A stretch of DNA of 64,000 bases from Girardinichthys multiradiatus. Its lineage: Eukaryota > Chordata > Actinopteri > Cyprinodontiformes > Goodeidae. The position numbers and the translations under genes are program-made. The notes under the pieces were generated by a model. That model was given only the letters and a program-made list of their open reading frames with translations. It searched no databases and was not told the origin of the DNA. The stretch covers positions 3,978,501 to 4,042,500 of the forward strand of contig NC_061800.1 of the NCBI RefSeq assembly GCF_021462225.1, in the 5' to 3' direction. How positions within the stretch are numbered: the first letter of the stretch is position 1; every line of letters begins with the position of its first letter. Positions 11,326 through 21,927 of the stretch are shown here, in pieces.

Positions 11326-13534
11326 ATTGGTATGTTAATTTTTATTTACACACTTATACTAACCATAATCTGAGAGTCTGAAATTTAAATATCATGAAAC
11401 CTTAAAATTTACTTTATTTTTGAAAAACCAACACCGCCGGCTCCTTACTGCCTGCGTAGAGGGAGGCAAAAGAATTCTTCGTTCCTGTTCTGTTCCGTTC
11501 CGACCGACAGAGTAACTCTGTTGCTAAGTTAATTAATGAGAACGGTTCCACATTCTCCATTACTACTCCAAACGTCACCTTCGACGGACCCGCTCTCCAT
11601 CAAATTACAGAACATGTTTTTTTCTGTTCCATTCCAGTCCGTCTTGCTCCGGCCGGGTCAACCAATGTACCTCTCACGCAAGCTTTCTTCGGGCTCCAAG
11701 GAACTTGGAGCAGACATATGTTGCATTTGAATGACAGTAATGTAGTTAATTAATATAACTTTTACCTTAATGCGTAATGTTTCCGATACGTTTTCAGCTC
11801 AATGCCCAGCAGCTGAAAGACAGCAATGCAACAGTGGTTCAACTGGCAGCTCCACCAGCTGTACCTCCAGCACGAGTTGGGTCCCAGCTACTGGACCTGG
11901 ACATTGACAAGGACCTTGGGGGGCCACAGCAACAGTCCTATGCCTACATCCTAACAACCGACAGCAGGTGCATTGAAGCAAAAGAACAGCAGCGGTTCCA
12001 TGCCGACAGCATAAAGCCCAGCACCTAGGCACATAATTCTACAAGCAACGCCGAGAGGCCAGAAAAGGAAGAGGTCCGTATCAGTTTCTAAAAATTTAAC
12101 AGCTGGCCATTCATATCAACCGAGAGCATATAGACATTGAACCACATTGTTGCTACCAACAATCCCATGTTGTCAGGCCAAAGTTTCAGCAGCTGGAATC
12201 AGGAAGGCCTAGGACATACTCATTCATTAATGGTGACAGATACCAAATGTTGTATGTTAAACGTAATCTAAAATGCACTATTATTAAACAGCTTACTACT
12301 GTTAACATCTTACTCTCTAAACAAAAGTATTTTACCATTCTTTCTCAACTACTGCAGATTTTTATGAAGATTTTAAGACCCTTTTCAATTTGTGTAATCA
12401 TAACAAAGAGATAATCCTGTGTGCCGATTTTAACTTAAACTGGGATAAAAAGAACACCAGAAAAAAATCTTAGCTTTAAACAATTAATAGAAAAGCCAAC
12501 TAGAGTGATTAATAGTTCTAAAATTGATTTCAAAATACAAACAAACTCTATAGAGTCACCAAGACCCATGACCTTCTAACTGGTTTATAAGCCCATTATA
12601 CTGTTTTCATTACAAGTTTAATAAACAGCATACACCAAATGCATTTAAAAATAAATTCAATACTTCTGTACATAACTAATAATTCCCAAAAACCTACAAC
12701 AAAACCTTGGAGTAGGATTAAAATAGATTAAATAGGATAACATCATCCCTTGTGATGACATTAATTGTTGTAGTGACTCATTTCTAAGTAAAATTAAAGA
12801 GGTAATTGCAACCTACTCAAGGAAAGCCAAAGGAAAAATAAAAACAACCTTTCTTGGCTAAACGCTGATTGCATACACTTAATGCAAATAAGAAACTATC
12901 TTCAAAAATGCTACCTACGGTGTGGTTTAAATGTGGACAGACATAAATTTACCACAGTTTCAATTAAGGGAACTCAGGCCATACGAAAAGCCAAAGCAGG
13001 TTTTTCTTATCAATAACATGCAAAAGGGGATCGAAACAATGGCAAAAATATTAACTACTGTTAATTAAATAATGAACTACTAGGTAGACAAAATAAAAAT
13101 TGGGTTAGAGCCCAATATTAAGAATAGTTTGGTTAAAAGTCCTATCATCCTAGCCACAGAACTAACTGCTTATTTTTACAAGGTCTATAAATAAAATCAT
13201 TAAATCCTTTAAGACACGTAACTGTGATATTAATTCCATCAAACATGCATAGCCTGTTTTTGAAAGCTAAGCATGTGTGAAACTAGTTTTTTTTTTAAAG
13301 ATGGCTGGCATGTCAAATCACTTATATGGTTAACTTCTAAATTAAATCCTCTGTTGTTCCTTCAGTTTGGAGGGTAAGTGCGGTCAGCCCAATTTCTGAA
13401 TCGGGGGATAAAACATATATGACCAACTACCAGTCAATTAGCATGCTTCCTGGCATCTCACAAATCATAAGAGAAAGGGGTTTCCTAACAGTTTAACATT
13501 TAAATCAGGGCTCCCCAATTAACCATCCTACAAG

Positions 13535-14983
13535 ATGGCGCCGACGATGGCAGCCTCGGAGCTTCGATCTCTCTTTGTTTTTGTATTTTGTGTGTTTTTA
13601 TGTTTTTCGAGCCACAATCCTGTGGTCTCATTCAGTAGAGAGGAACTTCTCAACATCAGAGAGTCCTCTCTTGGGTTTTTTTCACCATCTGTCATCAATC
13701 TGAGGTTCACTGAGCTCCTGGCGAGCGGAGCTGCGGCTCTATATGGGATCCTGCGCCGAAAACGGCGGAGGGGAAAGCGTGCTGGCGCGCTGGTAAAGCT
13801 CCGCAAAAGAGGACTTCGCACACCACTGCCTTCAATCCACCTGGCAAATGTCCGCTCTCTCAACAACAAGATGGACGAGCTGCTTCTTCTCACCGGTAAA
13901 AACACGGAGCTCCGCGGATCAGCGGTTCTCTGCTTCACCGAGACATGGCTGAGTGGAAACATCCCGGACCGAGCACTGCTGATGCCGGACTTCCAGCTGC
14001 TCAGAGCGGATCGCAGCGCGGAGCTATCGGGGAAGAGACGAGGAGGCGGAATCTGCTTTTATATAAATGAAGGTTGGTGCAGAGACGTAAAAGTGCTGGG
14101 AAAAACATGTAGCCCGGATCTGGAGTCATTTTCCATAATCTGTAAACCGTTTTATTCACCGAGAAAGTTTTCCTCGTTTATAATAATCGGCTCATATTTT
14201 CCACCGCATGGCTGCACTTCTGCCGCGGAAAAACATCTTGCTGAGCTGATTACAGATGTGGAGAAAAAATACACGGACTCTTTCATCATAATACTGGGAG
14301 ATTTTAACAGCGCAAACCTCTCAATTGAACTCCCCAAATACAGACAGCATATTAAGTGTCCCACCAGAGACAAAACCACACTGGATCATTGTTACACAGC
14401 TTTAAAGGACTCATATCATGCTGTTACCAGGACTGCTCTGGGTTTTTCGGATCATTGTCTAATCCACCTCATCCCAACCTACAGACAGAGACTAAGAGCT
14501 TCCAAACCCAAGGTTCACACTGTTAAGAAGTGGACTGAGGAATCAAAGCAGATGCTACAGGCCTGCTTTGAATGCACAAACTGGACTGTTTTTGAAACCT
14601 CAGCCACTGACTTAAACCAACTAACTGATGTGGTGACATCATACATCAGTTTCTGTGAGGACATGTGTGTGCAGACCAAGACCTTCTGCACCTTTGGGAA
14701 CAATAAGCCATGGTTTACTCCACACCTCAGGAATCTGCGCAGGGAAAAGGAAGAAGCTCACAGCGGTGGAGATCGGGCGCGGTACAGGCAGGCCAGGAAC
14801 AAACTAACAAAAGAGATCAAAGCAGCTAAGAGAAGCTACAGTGAGAAGCTTAAGAACAGCCTTTCTACTGGTGACACTTCAGCTGTATGGACTGGTCTGA
14901 GAAACCTGACTGCCTACAAGAGCCCCTCCACCCATCCTGAACAGTCGTCTCCTGGCCAACCGTCTGAATGGCTTCTACTGTAG
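13535..14983 (+). pseudogene. LINE AP-type endonuclease ORF of copy A
   Basis: The 482-residue frame starts at the ATG within the AAGATGGCGCC 5' end. A basic linker (RRKRRRGKR, about residues 75-83) precedes an exonuclease-endonuclease-phosphatase domain. Visible motifs are LANVRSLNNKMDEL (about 103-116), CFTETWL with the catalytic Glu (about 133-139), ILGDFNSANL (about 253-262) and GFSDHCLIHL (about 303-312). Such enzymes nick the genomic target for reverse transcription. The endonuclease looks intact, but the frame breaks near 14980 before the RT region, so no full polyprotein can be made. Confidence 0.85.
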
Positions 14984-15972
14984 ACATGACAAGAAGCCAT
15001 TCACACCTCAAATCATCCCCTCTACATCCCATTCAGGAACAAATTCCTCCCATAAAGCAACCAACCCCCCACCATCAGATCCTCTGCCTGCTAAAGATCT
15101 CCGAGGAAGAGGTAAACAGGCTCTTTCAGCGCATGAAAACAAAGAAAGCTGGAGGACCTGATAACGTCTCCCCATCATGCCTGAAAGCCTGTGCACATCA
15201 ACTCGCTCCGATCTTCACGAGGATCTTCAACAAATCACTGGAGAAATGTGAGGTCCCCTTCTGCCTCAAACAATCCACCATCATCCCGGTTCCCAAGAAT
15301 CCCACCATCGTAGGATTAAATGACTACAGGCCTGTTGCCCTGACGTCTGTGATCATGAAGTCCTTTGAGCGGCTGGTGTTGAAGCACCTGAAACTACCTT
15401 GAACTGAACCCACTCAAGACTGTGGAAATGGTGGTGGACTTTCGGAGAACACCACCCCCATACACCCCCTCACCATCCTCAACAACACTGTATCGGCCGT
15501 GGACCACTTCAGGTTCTTAGGAACCACCATCTCTGAGGACCTGAGATGGTCTTCACAAATAGACACTGTTCGAAAGAAGGCCCAGCAGAGACTGTACTTC
15601 CTGAGGCAACTCAAGAAGTTCAACCTTCCACAGGAGCTGTTGGTCATCTTCTACACTGCCATCATTCAGTCTGTCCTGTCTTCATCCATCTCAGTGTGGT
15701 TTGGCTCATCCACAAAACAGGACAGGTCCAGACTGCAACGAATAATCAGGACTGCAGAGAGAATAATCAGAGCTGACCTTCCCTCCATCCAGGACTTATA
15801 CAGGTCTAGGGTCAAGAAAAGAGCTGCCAAAATCTCTGCCGACCCCACACACCCTGCACATAGACTGTTTAGAGTTTTACCTTCAGGCCGCCCCTACAGA
15901 GCACTGTTTACTAAAACCAGCCGCCACAGAGACAGTTTCTTCCCCCAAGCTGTTTCTCTGATGAACATTTAA
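14968..15972 (+). pseudogene. LINE reverse transcriptase, core deleted (copy A)
   Basis: The first part (to 15402) has KAGGPDNVSPSCLK and NDYRPVALTSVIMKSFERL, which are the early RT blocks. It then jumps within a few bases to the thumb and C-terminal region (SAVDHFRFLGTTI, QQRLYFLRQLKKF, SISVWFGS). The FxxAFNT, QG and YADD-type catalytic blocks that belong between them are absent. A one-base loss relative to copy B near 15465 shifts the frame as well. Copy A therefore cannot encode an active polymerase. Confidence 0.8.
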
Positions 15973-16224
15973 TAGAGTAAAGAACAACAGCATACAGATG
16001 TTGCAAATGCACCTTTTTTATTAGATATGTATATTGTACATTGTACATTGTAAATTTGTATATTCTGTAATGCAAAAACAGAACAAAAGAGCAAAGTGTA
16101 CCGGAAGCAAATTCCTTGTTTGTATGTACAAACTTGGCAATAAAGCTGATTCTGATTCTGATTCTGATTAAACTAGCAAGAGGTCCACTACCTGCCTCAT
16201 CCAAACACTTTGGGGTCCAAACAT

Positions 16225-16675
16225 TTTAAATCAAGAGACAAAAACATTTACTTTCATCTTTATTATACATTTGATTAACACTAGAGTTTACTATGCATAT
16301 GCCTATGAATTCATATGCAGAACAGAAAGAGCAATCCAATTTAAGTACCAATAATAAACACACTTCACAGTCTAGCTGGGTCAGTACATCTTGGTAGAAC
16401 AGTTCTGCTCTCCTTGTTGTGCTTGTGGCATGCATGGCAATCTGCTTAACCTTTTCCTCAAGTTGTTGTCCTTCTTTTCCATCTTAAAGTGTTTCTACCA
16501 CAGCTTCCATGCACTCTGTGATCACTCCCCAGTAAGTGAAAGGCTGTTTATGTTTTCCCAAAATCCACTGTACTCACAGTGAACACTCGTATGCTGTAAG
16601 ATACCGAATGTTTCTGTCCATTCATCTTTAAATGTGTGATTTTCATAGTCCACGTTACGTATTTTTGATGAAGCC
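16225..16675 (-). pseudogene. hAT transposase remnant (ZBED/GTF2IRD2-like type)
   Basis: On the minus strand from about 16675 a frame begins MASSKIRNVDYENHTFKDEW, the usual start of this hAT transposase group. Further on (about 16440-16380) the frame reads ATSTTRRAELFYQDVLTQLD, matching the conserved TRRAE block that precedes the catalytic domain. The zinc-finger segment between them is partly deleted and the rest of the protein is missing. Family assignment is from recognisable blocks, without a search. Confidence 0.6.
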
Positions 16676-16679
16676 ATCT

Positions 16680-17250
16680 TCTTTTACTCACTCATCTGTC
16701 CACCACCAAGTCATTGTACTATCAGCAAGCTGAGCTCCCAAGCTAGTAACTTAGCAACCCACGTTGAAGGACCCACATTGCTTCTTCTTTGTTGTTTTCT
16801 GGTGGTTGGCATACAACAACGTGGTGCATTACTGCCACTAGCTGGCCTGGAGTGTGGACCAGAATGTCGCTGACCTACATAGCTATCCATTGCGCCTGCC
16901 AGATGCAGCAGCTGGCAGGAATAAAATGTTTTATATCTACATAGTAAATGAGAAAATGCATTGCGGTTAGGATAGCAGAAGCTACCCTGACTAAAGCAGC
17001 TCATTGCCTGACTTGCATCACGTGCAGCCCGGGGTTTAGCAGGGCTATACGATATTAACACGAGATGCGGTGCAAGTGAAGTTAGACACTGTTGGACAAA
17101 TCAGGCTGGGTCTGGATTAGACAGCAAGTGGGTCTGGATTTGGACCCTGGTCCGCTAATCTGTGACCTCTGATCAAAATTATAGTAGTACTTCTTTGCAT
17201 CTCATGTTAATTGGATTTCAATCTCACTACTACCCTGAATCAGCAATAAG
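16680..17250. other. Non-coding stretch next to the hAT remnant
   Basis: This may be the terminal part of the hAT element at 16225-16675, because it separates that remnant from the resumed old LINE at about 17250. It contains GGGTCTGGATT repeated twice near 17105-17135. No end motif could be fixed. Confidence 0.3.
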
Positions 17251-17910
17251 TGTGTTTAAAGAAAAAAAACTGAAGGGATCTTAGGATAAGAGTGGTTATC
17301 TGGGTGCAGTTTTTACATTTAAAAAGGGCATTTAGAACTGTTCACCATCAAATGTTTTTAGCAAAACTAAATCAATACAAGTTTTTGGAGCAAGGTATTT
17401 GGTTGATCAATTCTTATTTCTCAAACAGAAAGCAGTGTGTTATGGTCAGTTATGGTGTCAAATCACCCTATTTAGAGTGTCCTGTGAGTATCCTGCAGGC
17501 CTCCATACTTGGACCAAATAAATTTTTCAATTTCTATTCATGATTTATCAAATGCATAAAAAGATATTAACATCCCAATGTATTTAGATGATGTAGTAAT
17601 TTTAAATAAGATGAAAATACTCAAGAACCTGCCTCTATTCTTAATCAATGAAGACTCATATCTAGGATCATCATATCATATATATCTTATAGATATCTTC
17701 TAGAATACAAAGAAAACATTAGTTATGATGAATTCAAAAAACAATTGAGGAATACACAAATTCCTGAGAGTTAAAAAGCTTGATATGGTTAATGAGTACA
17801 CTAAGAGTAAGTCTACTTGTGTTTTTTTAGACTAATCCCTCTCTTTTAAAAATCACATAAAAAATCACAAACACCATCAAATTCAACCTGTTCAACTCAT
17901 ATCATGCATC
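17250..17910 (+). pseudogene. Degenerate LINE reverse transcriptase, likely continuation of the 10670-13500 LINE
   Basis: The frame at 17292-17543 aligns with the RT core: LKRAFRTVHHQMFLAKLNQY matches the FxKAFDTVxH block, and YFSNRKQCVMV and VSILQASILGPNKFFNF match the later QGSxLGP block. The nearby AATGTATTTAGATGATGTAG at 17576-17597 is the decayed catalytic ADD block. The content picks up where the RT start near 13470 stopped, so the simplest reading is one old LINE split by the L2 and hAT insertions. Confidence 0.6.
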
Positions 17911-17929
17911 CCTACTTTTGGGTTCTTTC

Positions 17930-18150
17930 TGGGATAAGAACAAGGTGTTTGAGCTGTTCCAGTCTATCCATCTAAGTACGGAGTCGGCACTGGATTTTTT
18001 TTTAGATGTTCTTTTAGCCACAGACACTGGTCACTATGTTGTTTTAGTTCTGTTGGATTTAACAGCTGCCTGGATGTAACAGATACCTTTGGGACCAAGG
18101 TCAGCATTCAGGGGGTTGCTCTAGATTACCTCAGGTATTATTTTTTCAGT
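17930..18150 (+). pseudogene. L2-like reverse transcriptase fragment
   Basis: Short frames contain GHYVVLVLLDLTAAW, the conserved block before the AFDTVDH motif of L2-type RTs, and then GTKVSIQGVALDYLRYYF. Frameshifts separate them. A matching C-terminal piece of the same LINE type lies at 23655-24215, so the two may be parts of one copy split by the inverted-repeat element and LTRs between them (inference). Confidence 0.55.
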
Positions 18151-18300
18151 GTTAATTCAGTTGATTTGTATAATGCCAAATTCACAACACGTGTCATCTC
18201 AAAGCACCTTGAGACAATTTAGTCAAATCATATACATTACAAATCAAGTACATATATTTCAGTTGATCCTAGTTATCAAGTAATGCAATCAAATTCTGTT
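18150..18300 (+). repeat. Fragment of the interspersed repeat seen at 9087-9250
   Basis: AATTCAGTTGATTTGTATAATGCC, AATTCACAACACGTGTCATCTCAA and the following CAAATTCTG segment correspond to the start of the module at 9087. It is a diverged partial copy. Confidence 0.55.
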
Positions 18301-18700
18301 TGTTGTCGCCCCGAAGTGGCAATCCTCTCGCTCCCAAAAATCTTATAACAGCAACCACATGTCTAAGGACTTCATTCCAGTACTGCTGTTCTGCCTCACT
18401 CTGCATGTGTATTTTGACCTGTGCAATAAAGACAGCATGTTTTGTCTATGTTCTGCATTCTTTTCGTGATCAGTAAACCTCTGTGGATGTTTCCAGTCAC
18501 AGAATCCGCTGATAAACGCATGCCTTTGGGATGACAGGTCCTGCTCCCAAGTCTGGACTCTCTTACTTATGCAGGATATTTGGCAGCCTGGTTCTGGAAA
18601 GCTGCAGGCCCTCGGTAAATCACCTCTTCCCAGACCGATCCATAATGGCCCCCCACAGTGCAGGATCCCTAGGCAGCATTGGCGTTAAGTTGCAGAGGTT
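18300..18700. other. Non-coding stretch, nothing recognised
   Basis: It contains a CAATAAAG motif near 18425 that could be an LTR or LINE polyadenylation signal, but no class can be supported. The ORF at 18531-18737 shows no known features and overlaps the left inverted repeat. Confidence 0.3.
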
Positions 18701-19256
18701 GCTCCTAGACTCGACGAGCGGCTCAGGTGGCGGTTAAACTGGAGACCTGCCATCACCGCTTCCCTCAACACTCGCACTCGCAGCAGAATGTGGGGCGTTG
18801 TTTGAAGATGCTGCGGGCTCTTCACTCTCCGGGCTGTAAACATAAGTTAGTTCCAGTGGTATGGAAAGGTCCTGGTTAGATGAGTTGTTCTCGTTGATGG
18901 AAGCTGACTTAATAAAACAGTCGGCAACATTAACGGGAGTGAGGAAATTACCTATTTTTGGTATATACTTTAAATGTTGTGTTTCTGATGTCCTTTCACG
19001 CTCCCACTTATCTCCATGTCAGAATTTTTTTAATTGCATAGCGGCACTTAATGTCACGCAACCTGCTCAGCACACGTTGATTTACGTCACCTTTGACCCA
19101 CCTTATGCATGCAGACTGACTAATGAGGAGAGAGTCTCAACTCACGTTCACAATCACTAGCCGTGTCTCTGTGCAGCACAAGGCATCCAGTTAAACATAT
19201 AGCAGGAGATAACCAGATATGGCTTGTGCCTTTACTAATCTGGGCCCTTTAGATTG
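18701..19256 (-). repeat. Left arm of a long hAT-like inverted repeat
   Basis: This arm is the reverse complement, with scattered changes, of 21320-21903. Blocks shared in inverted orientation include GCGGCTCAGGTGGCGGTTA, CTCTCCGGGCTGTAAAC and CAGTCGGCAACATTAACGGG (in the other arm the last is read as its complement). Homology begins at GCTCCTA near 18701 and weakens past 19200. Compared with the right arm, it lacks part of the small coding segment found at 21561-21785. Confidence 0.8.
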
Positions 19257-19776
19257 TGTTATGATTTGGGGTTGTTTGGTTTTTGGTTTCTGGGTTTTTG
19301 TTGGTTTTTCACAGTTAAGGTTTTGAATCATGCTTCTGTTATTTTCCTGGTCATGCTTTAGCTTTGTCATCTTGTTCATGTTTTGTCAAGTTTGGTTTTC
19401 GGATCTGGTTATGCTTTTGCTTCATGTTTTTTCTAGTTTCTGTTAGTTTGTGTTCAAGAGTCTCTGTTTTTGCCGCAGCCACATTTTGTTCTGTCTGTCA
19501 ATTAAGTTTATTCGGTCCACCTGCACCATGTTAATCAGTTTTGTTTTCCACCTGTACCATGCTCCATATATACACACCTGTTCTGTCATTGATTGCGGAA
19601 ACATTCTCAAACCAAGTCTTGTTTTTTTGATCATGCCATGCCTGTCTTGCCTGCCCGTTTGTTTTGTTCCTGCCTCCTGCTGTGAGTGAGTTTTTGGTAT
19701 TAAACCTTTTTTTCACTTACCATCACGCTGCCTGCTCGTCTGCATTCTGGGGTCCTATATCTTGCAAACCATAACA
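19257..19776 (+). mobile_element. 5' LTR of a Gypsy-like element inside the inverted repeat
   Basis: The segment begins TGTTATG and ends CATAACA, a 7-bp terminal inverted repeat of TG..CA form. It has a TATA-like CATATATACACACC near 19565 and an ATTAAA signal near 19697. The coding ATG follows three bases after the end (19779). Similar promoter and right-end layouts occur in the other LTRs here. No matching 3' LTR is present. Confidence 0.65.
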
Positions 19777-19778
19777 GA

Positions 19779-20902
19779 ATGTTTCCGCCAACCACGGACC
19801 TCACGGACACGTTGAAGGCAGACGCCTTGGATCGCTGGGTTGAACGGCAGAAGGAGGAGGCGATGAGGAATCTGCCGACCAACCTGGAGGTTCTACCCTC
19901 TCCACTGCTGCTGGAGCAGATGGAGTGTGAGGCGGTTCAGCGCTGTTCTCTGCCTGCTCCCCTAGCTGTGCACTCTGGTCCAGCAGTGAAGTCTTCGGCC
20001 TCCTCCCGCCGCAAGAGACATCGGCGCGGAGTGCCTTCCTGTGGTTCGGCTGCCGAGGAGGTGGTTTCCCTGCCAGCCGACGTGAGGGCTGCAGCTAGTA
20101 GTCCCGCATCTTCGCCTGCCACAGCACTGTCTGCAAGGCTCGCTGCACCTCCGCCCATGCCGTCTGCGCTCGCTCCAGCCGGTGTTCTGAGGCAACACCT
20201 GATGAGCTGGAGCAGCGCTTGAGGCTCTACGCATGACAGATAAAGAGCTTCAGGAAGACCAGCCTCATGTATTCCTCTCCTGAGCTGATGGACAGAATCA
20301 GGCAGATGGAGAGGGATTATGAGGCTGCAGTAAGGCAGTTTTACTGCCGTCCACCTCCTTCTACGCCAGGACTCCAGGGAGCTGCTGCTGCTGCAGAGCA
20401 GCCCACGCCAGGACTCCAGGGAGCTGCTGCTGCTGCAGAGCAGCCCACGCCAGGACTCCAGGGAGCTGCTGCTGCTGCAGACCAGCCCACGCCAGGACTC
20501 CATGGAGCTACTGCTGCTGCTGCTGCAGAGCAGCCCACACCAGGTCCACAGCCAGGTCTTCAGCCTGACTCCAAGCCAGACACACCACAGCCTGACTCCA
20601 GGCCAGACACTCCACAGCTTCAACCCCCTCCACACGTCGCAGAGGACGTCGTAAAAGGGACGCCCTGGCTCAAGTCATCGGGGGCCCCGGCGACGCCTCA
20701 GCTCACGCCACTGAGGGTCTCGGCGACGCCTCAGCTCACACCACTGAGGGTCTCGGCGATGCCTCAGCCCCTGCTCACGTCACTGAGGGTGTCTGTGATG
20801 CCTCAACTCCTGTACCTAGCCTGCAGGGGTTCAGTGAGGAACTGGTCCTTGTTCTGGCTTCTGAACCCTGCGATAAGGGGTTCGAGGAGGAAGCACCGCT
20901 GA
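19779..20902 (+). pseudogene. Gag-like Pro/Ala-rich ORF of the LTR element, frameshifted
   Basis: The first frame (19779-20222) starts at the ATG directly after the LTR. It has an acidic/basic helical N-terminus (MFPPTTDLTDTLKADALDRW) and a basic patch SSRRKRHRRG. A frameshift near 20200, followed by an in-frame stop, leads into the frame at 20267-20902, which has a coiled-coil-like ELMDRIRQMERDYEAAVRQF segment. Next come four 14-residue repeats TPGLQGAAAAAEQP (42 bp each, 20363-20540) and 11-residue repeats (33 bp, about 20690-20815). It resembles a gag-type structural ORF by position. No protease, RT or integrase follows, so the element is non-autonomous. The function is unproven. Confidence 0.55.
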
Positions 20903-21321
20903 ACCCTGTTCCTGAGGGATTTAAGGAACATTTTGTCCTTGTTCTGGCCTTTGAACCCAGAGACGAGGGTTTGCCAGGCTCTGCTTCAGCCTCCGAGGGT
21001 TCGCCAGGCTCTGCTTCAGCCCCCGAGGGATCGCCAGGCTCTGCTTCAGCCTCCGAGGGTTCGCCTGGCTCTGCTTCAGCCTCCGAGGGTTCGCCTGGCT
21101 CTGCTTCAGCCTCCGAGGGTTCACCTGGCTCTGCTTCAGCCTCCGAGGGTTCGCCGGGCTTCACGCCTCTGGGGTTCCACAGAGTTTCTGGGGGGTCCTC
21201 TACTCTGCTCGGTCGGCCTCCTGACCTACCTGCAGGTACCTGCTTTTTGCTGCTACTCGCTTCTTGCTGCTACTCGCAGGAGGGGAAGTTCTGCCATCAA
21301 AACCAAATTCCGCGTTTTTAA
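20903..21321 (+). repeat. 30-bp tandem repeat region at the end of the gag-like ORF
   Basis: Six units of 30 bp start at 20970 and recur every 30 bases to about 21150, with a partial seventh. One frame reads SPGSASASEG repeatedly, another reads as Arg/Gln-rich, and the minus strand reads EAEPGEPS. Because the unit is divisible by three, several frames stay open, so the overlapping ORFs on both strands (20775-21164 minus, 20933-21355 plus) need not be real. The region closes with GCAGGAGGGGAAGTT near 21277, which looks like the polypurine tract before a missing 3' LTR. Confidence 0.7.
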
Positions 21322-21903
21322 AAACCGCAGATATCCTTGCCCAAAGCCAGATTAACCATAACCAGATATACCACGTTAAACTGTGCGCCGAAGCCCTTGC
21401 GCTACACTGAGAAAAGTTGCCTATGACTGTGAATGTGAATTGAGACTCTCCTCATTGGTCAGTCCGCAAGCATAAGGCGAGTGAAAGGTGATGCTGATCA
21501 ACGTGCACTAAGCGGGTTGTGTGACATCAAGCGCTGCTATGCAACTCAAAAACTTCAGACATGGAGAAGCTAAGTGGGAGTGCTAAGCAGAAATTAAAAA
21601 AGGAGAAGGACATCAGAATTACAGAAAGTTTAAGGTATATACCAAAAACAGGTACTTTCTTCACTCCCGTTAATGTTGCCGACTGTTTTGTTAAGTCCGC
21701 TTCTGTCAACAAGACCAACTCAGGTAGCCAGGACTTTTTTTCACCGCTGACCCTAGCTTACGTTTACAGCCCGGAGAGCAAATAGCCAGCACCATCTTCA
21801 AACAACGGCCAACATTCTGCACGAGTGTCACCGTTGAGGGAAGGTGAGTGATGGCAGGTTTCCAGTCTAACCGCCACCTGAGCCGCTTGTCGAGTGTAGG
21901 AGC
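21320..21903 (+). repeat. Right arm of the long hAT-like inverted repeat
   Basis: This arm is the inverted partner of 18701-19256. The outer edge is near 21903, where the sequence switches to CCCTAA-type repeats. It carries a small frame (21561-21785) missing in part from the left arm. Confidence 0.8.
21561..21785 (+). pseudogene. Possible N-terminus of a ZMYM1-like hAT transposase
   Basis: The 74-residue frame begins MEKLSGSAKQKLKKEKD, a lysine-rich start like that of hAT transposases related to ZMYM1, then TGTFFTP. It stops before any zinc finger or catalytic domain. I infer that the inverted repeat derives from the 5' end of such a transposon. The identification rests on a short segment and could be wrong. 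Confidence 0.4.
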
Positions 21904-21927
21904 AGCCCCTAACCCTAACCCTTACAA
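21904..21927. repeat. Short telomere-like CCCTAA tract
   Basis: CCCCTAACCCTAACCCTTAC sits exactly at the outer edge of the right inverted-repeat arm. It is too short to be an ancient telomere. Confidence 0.6.

Larger units (their letters stand above)
10670..13500 (+). pseudogene. Degenerate L2/CR1-like LINE, 5' part with 2A-like peptide
   Basis: An N-terminal frame near 10785-11080 has a basic RPPRKRR segment. In the adjacent frame it runs into LLLLAGDVELNPG, a 2A-like ribosome-skipping motif known from the N-terminus of several animal LINEs. Far downstream (about 12395-12460) a frame reads ILCADFNLNWD, matching the GDFN region of an AP endonuclease. Near 13365-13470 another reads VSPISESGDKTYMTNYQSISMLP, matching the early reverse-transcriptase region. 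Stops and frameshifts are numerous. Its likely continuation lies at 17250-17910, after two later insertions. Confidence 0.65.
13533..16172 (+). mobile_element. L2/CR1-superfamily LINE, internally deleted copy A
   Basis: The element starts with CAAGATGGCGCC, a typical LINE 5' end, and finishes with AATAAAGC followed by (TGATTC)n at 16142-16168, the short tandem tail of this group. It contains an endonuclease ORF (13535-14983), an N-terminal reverse-transcriptase piece (14968-15402) and the C-terminal part (about 15405-15972). The catalytic RT core is missing at the joint near 15402. It interrupts the older LINE of 10670-17910. A second copy (B) lies at 41282-42117. Confidence 0.85.

Noticed and set aside
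19937..20635. A 232-residue Ser-rich minus-strand protein
   Set aside because: It is the complement of the in-frame tandem repeats of the gag-like ORF, and its composition is explained by the 42-bp repeat.
20775..21164. EAEPGEPS repeat protein on the minus strand
   Set aside because: Mirror of the 30-bp repeats; no promoter, start context or non-repeat domain.
21904..21927. Interstitial telomere
   Set aside because: Only about three CCCTAA units, placed exactly at a transposon arm edge; too short to infer a chromosome fusion.
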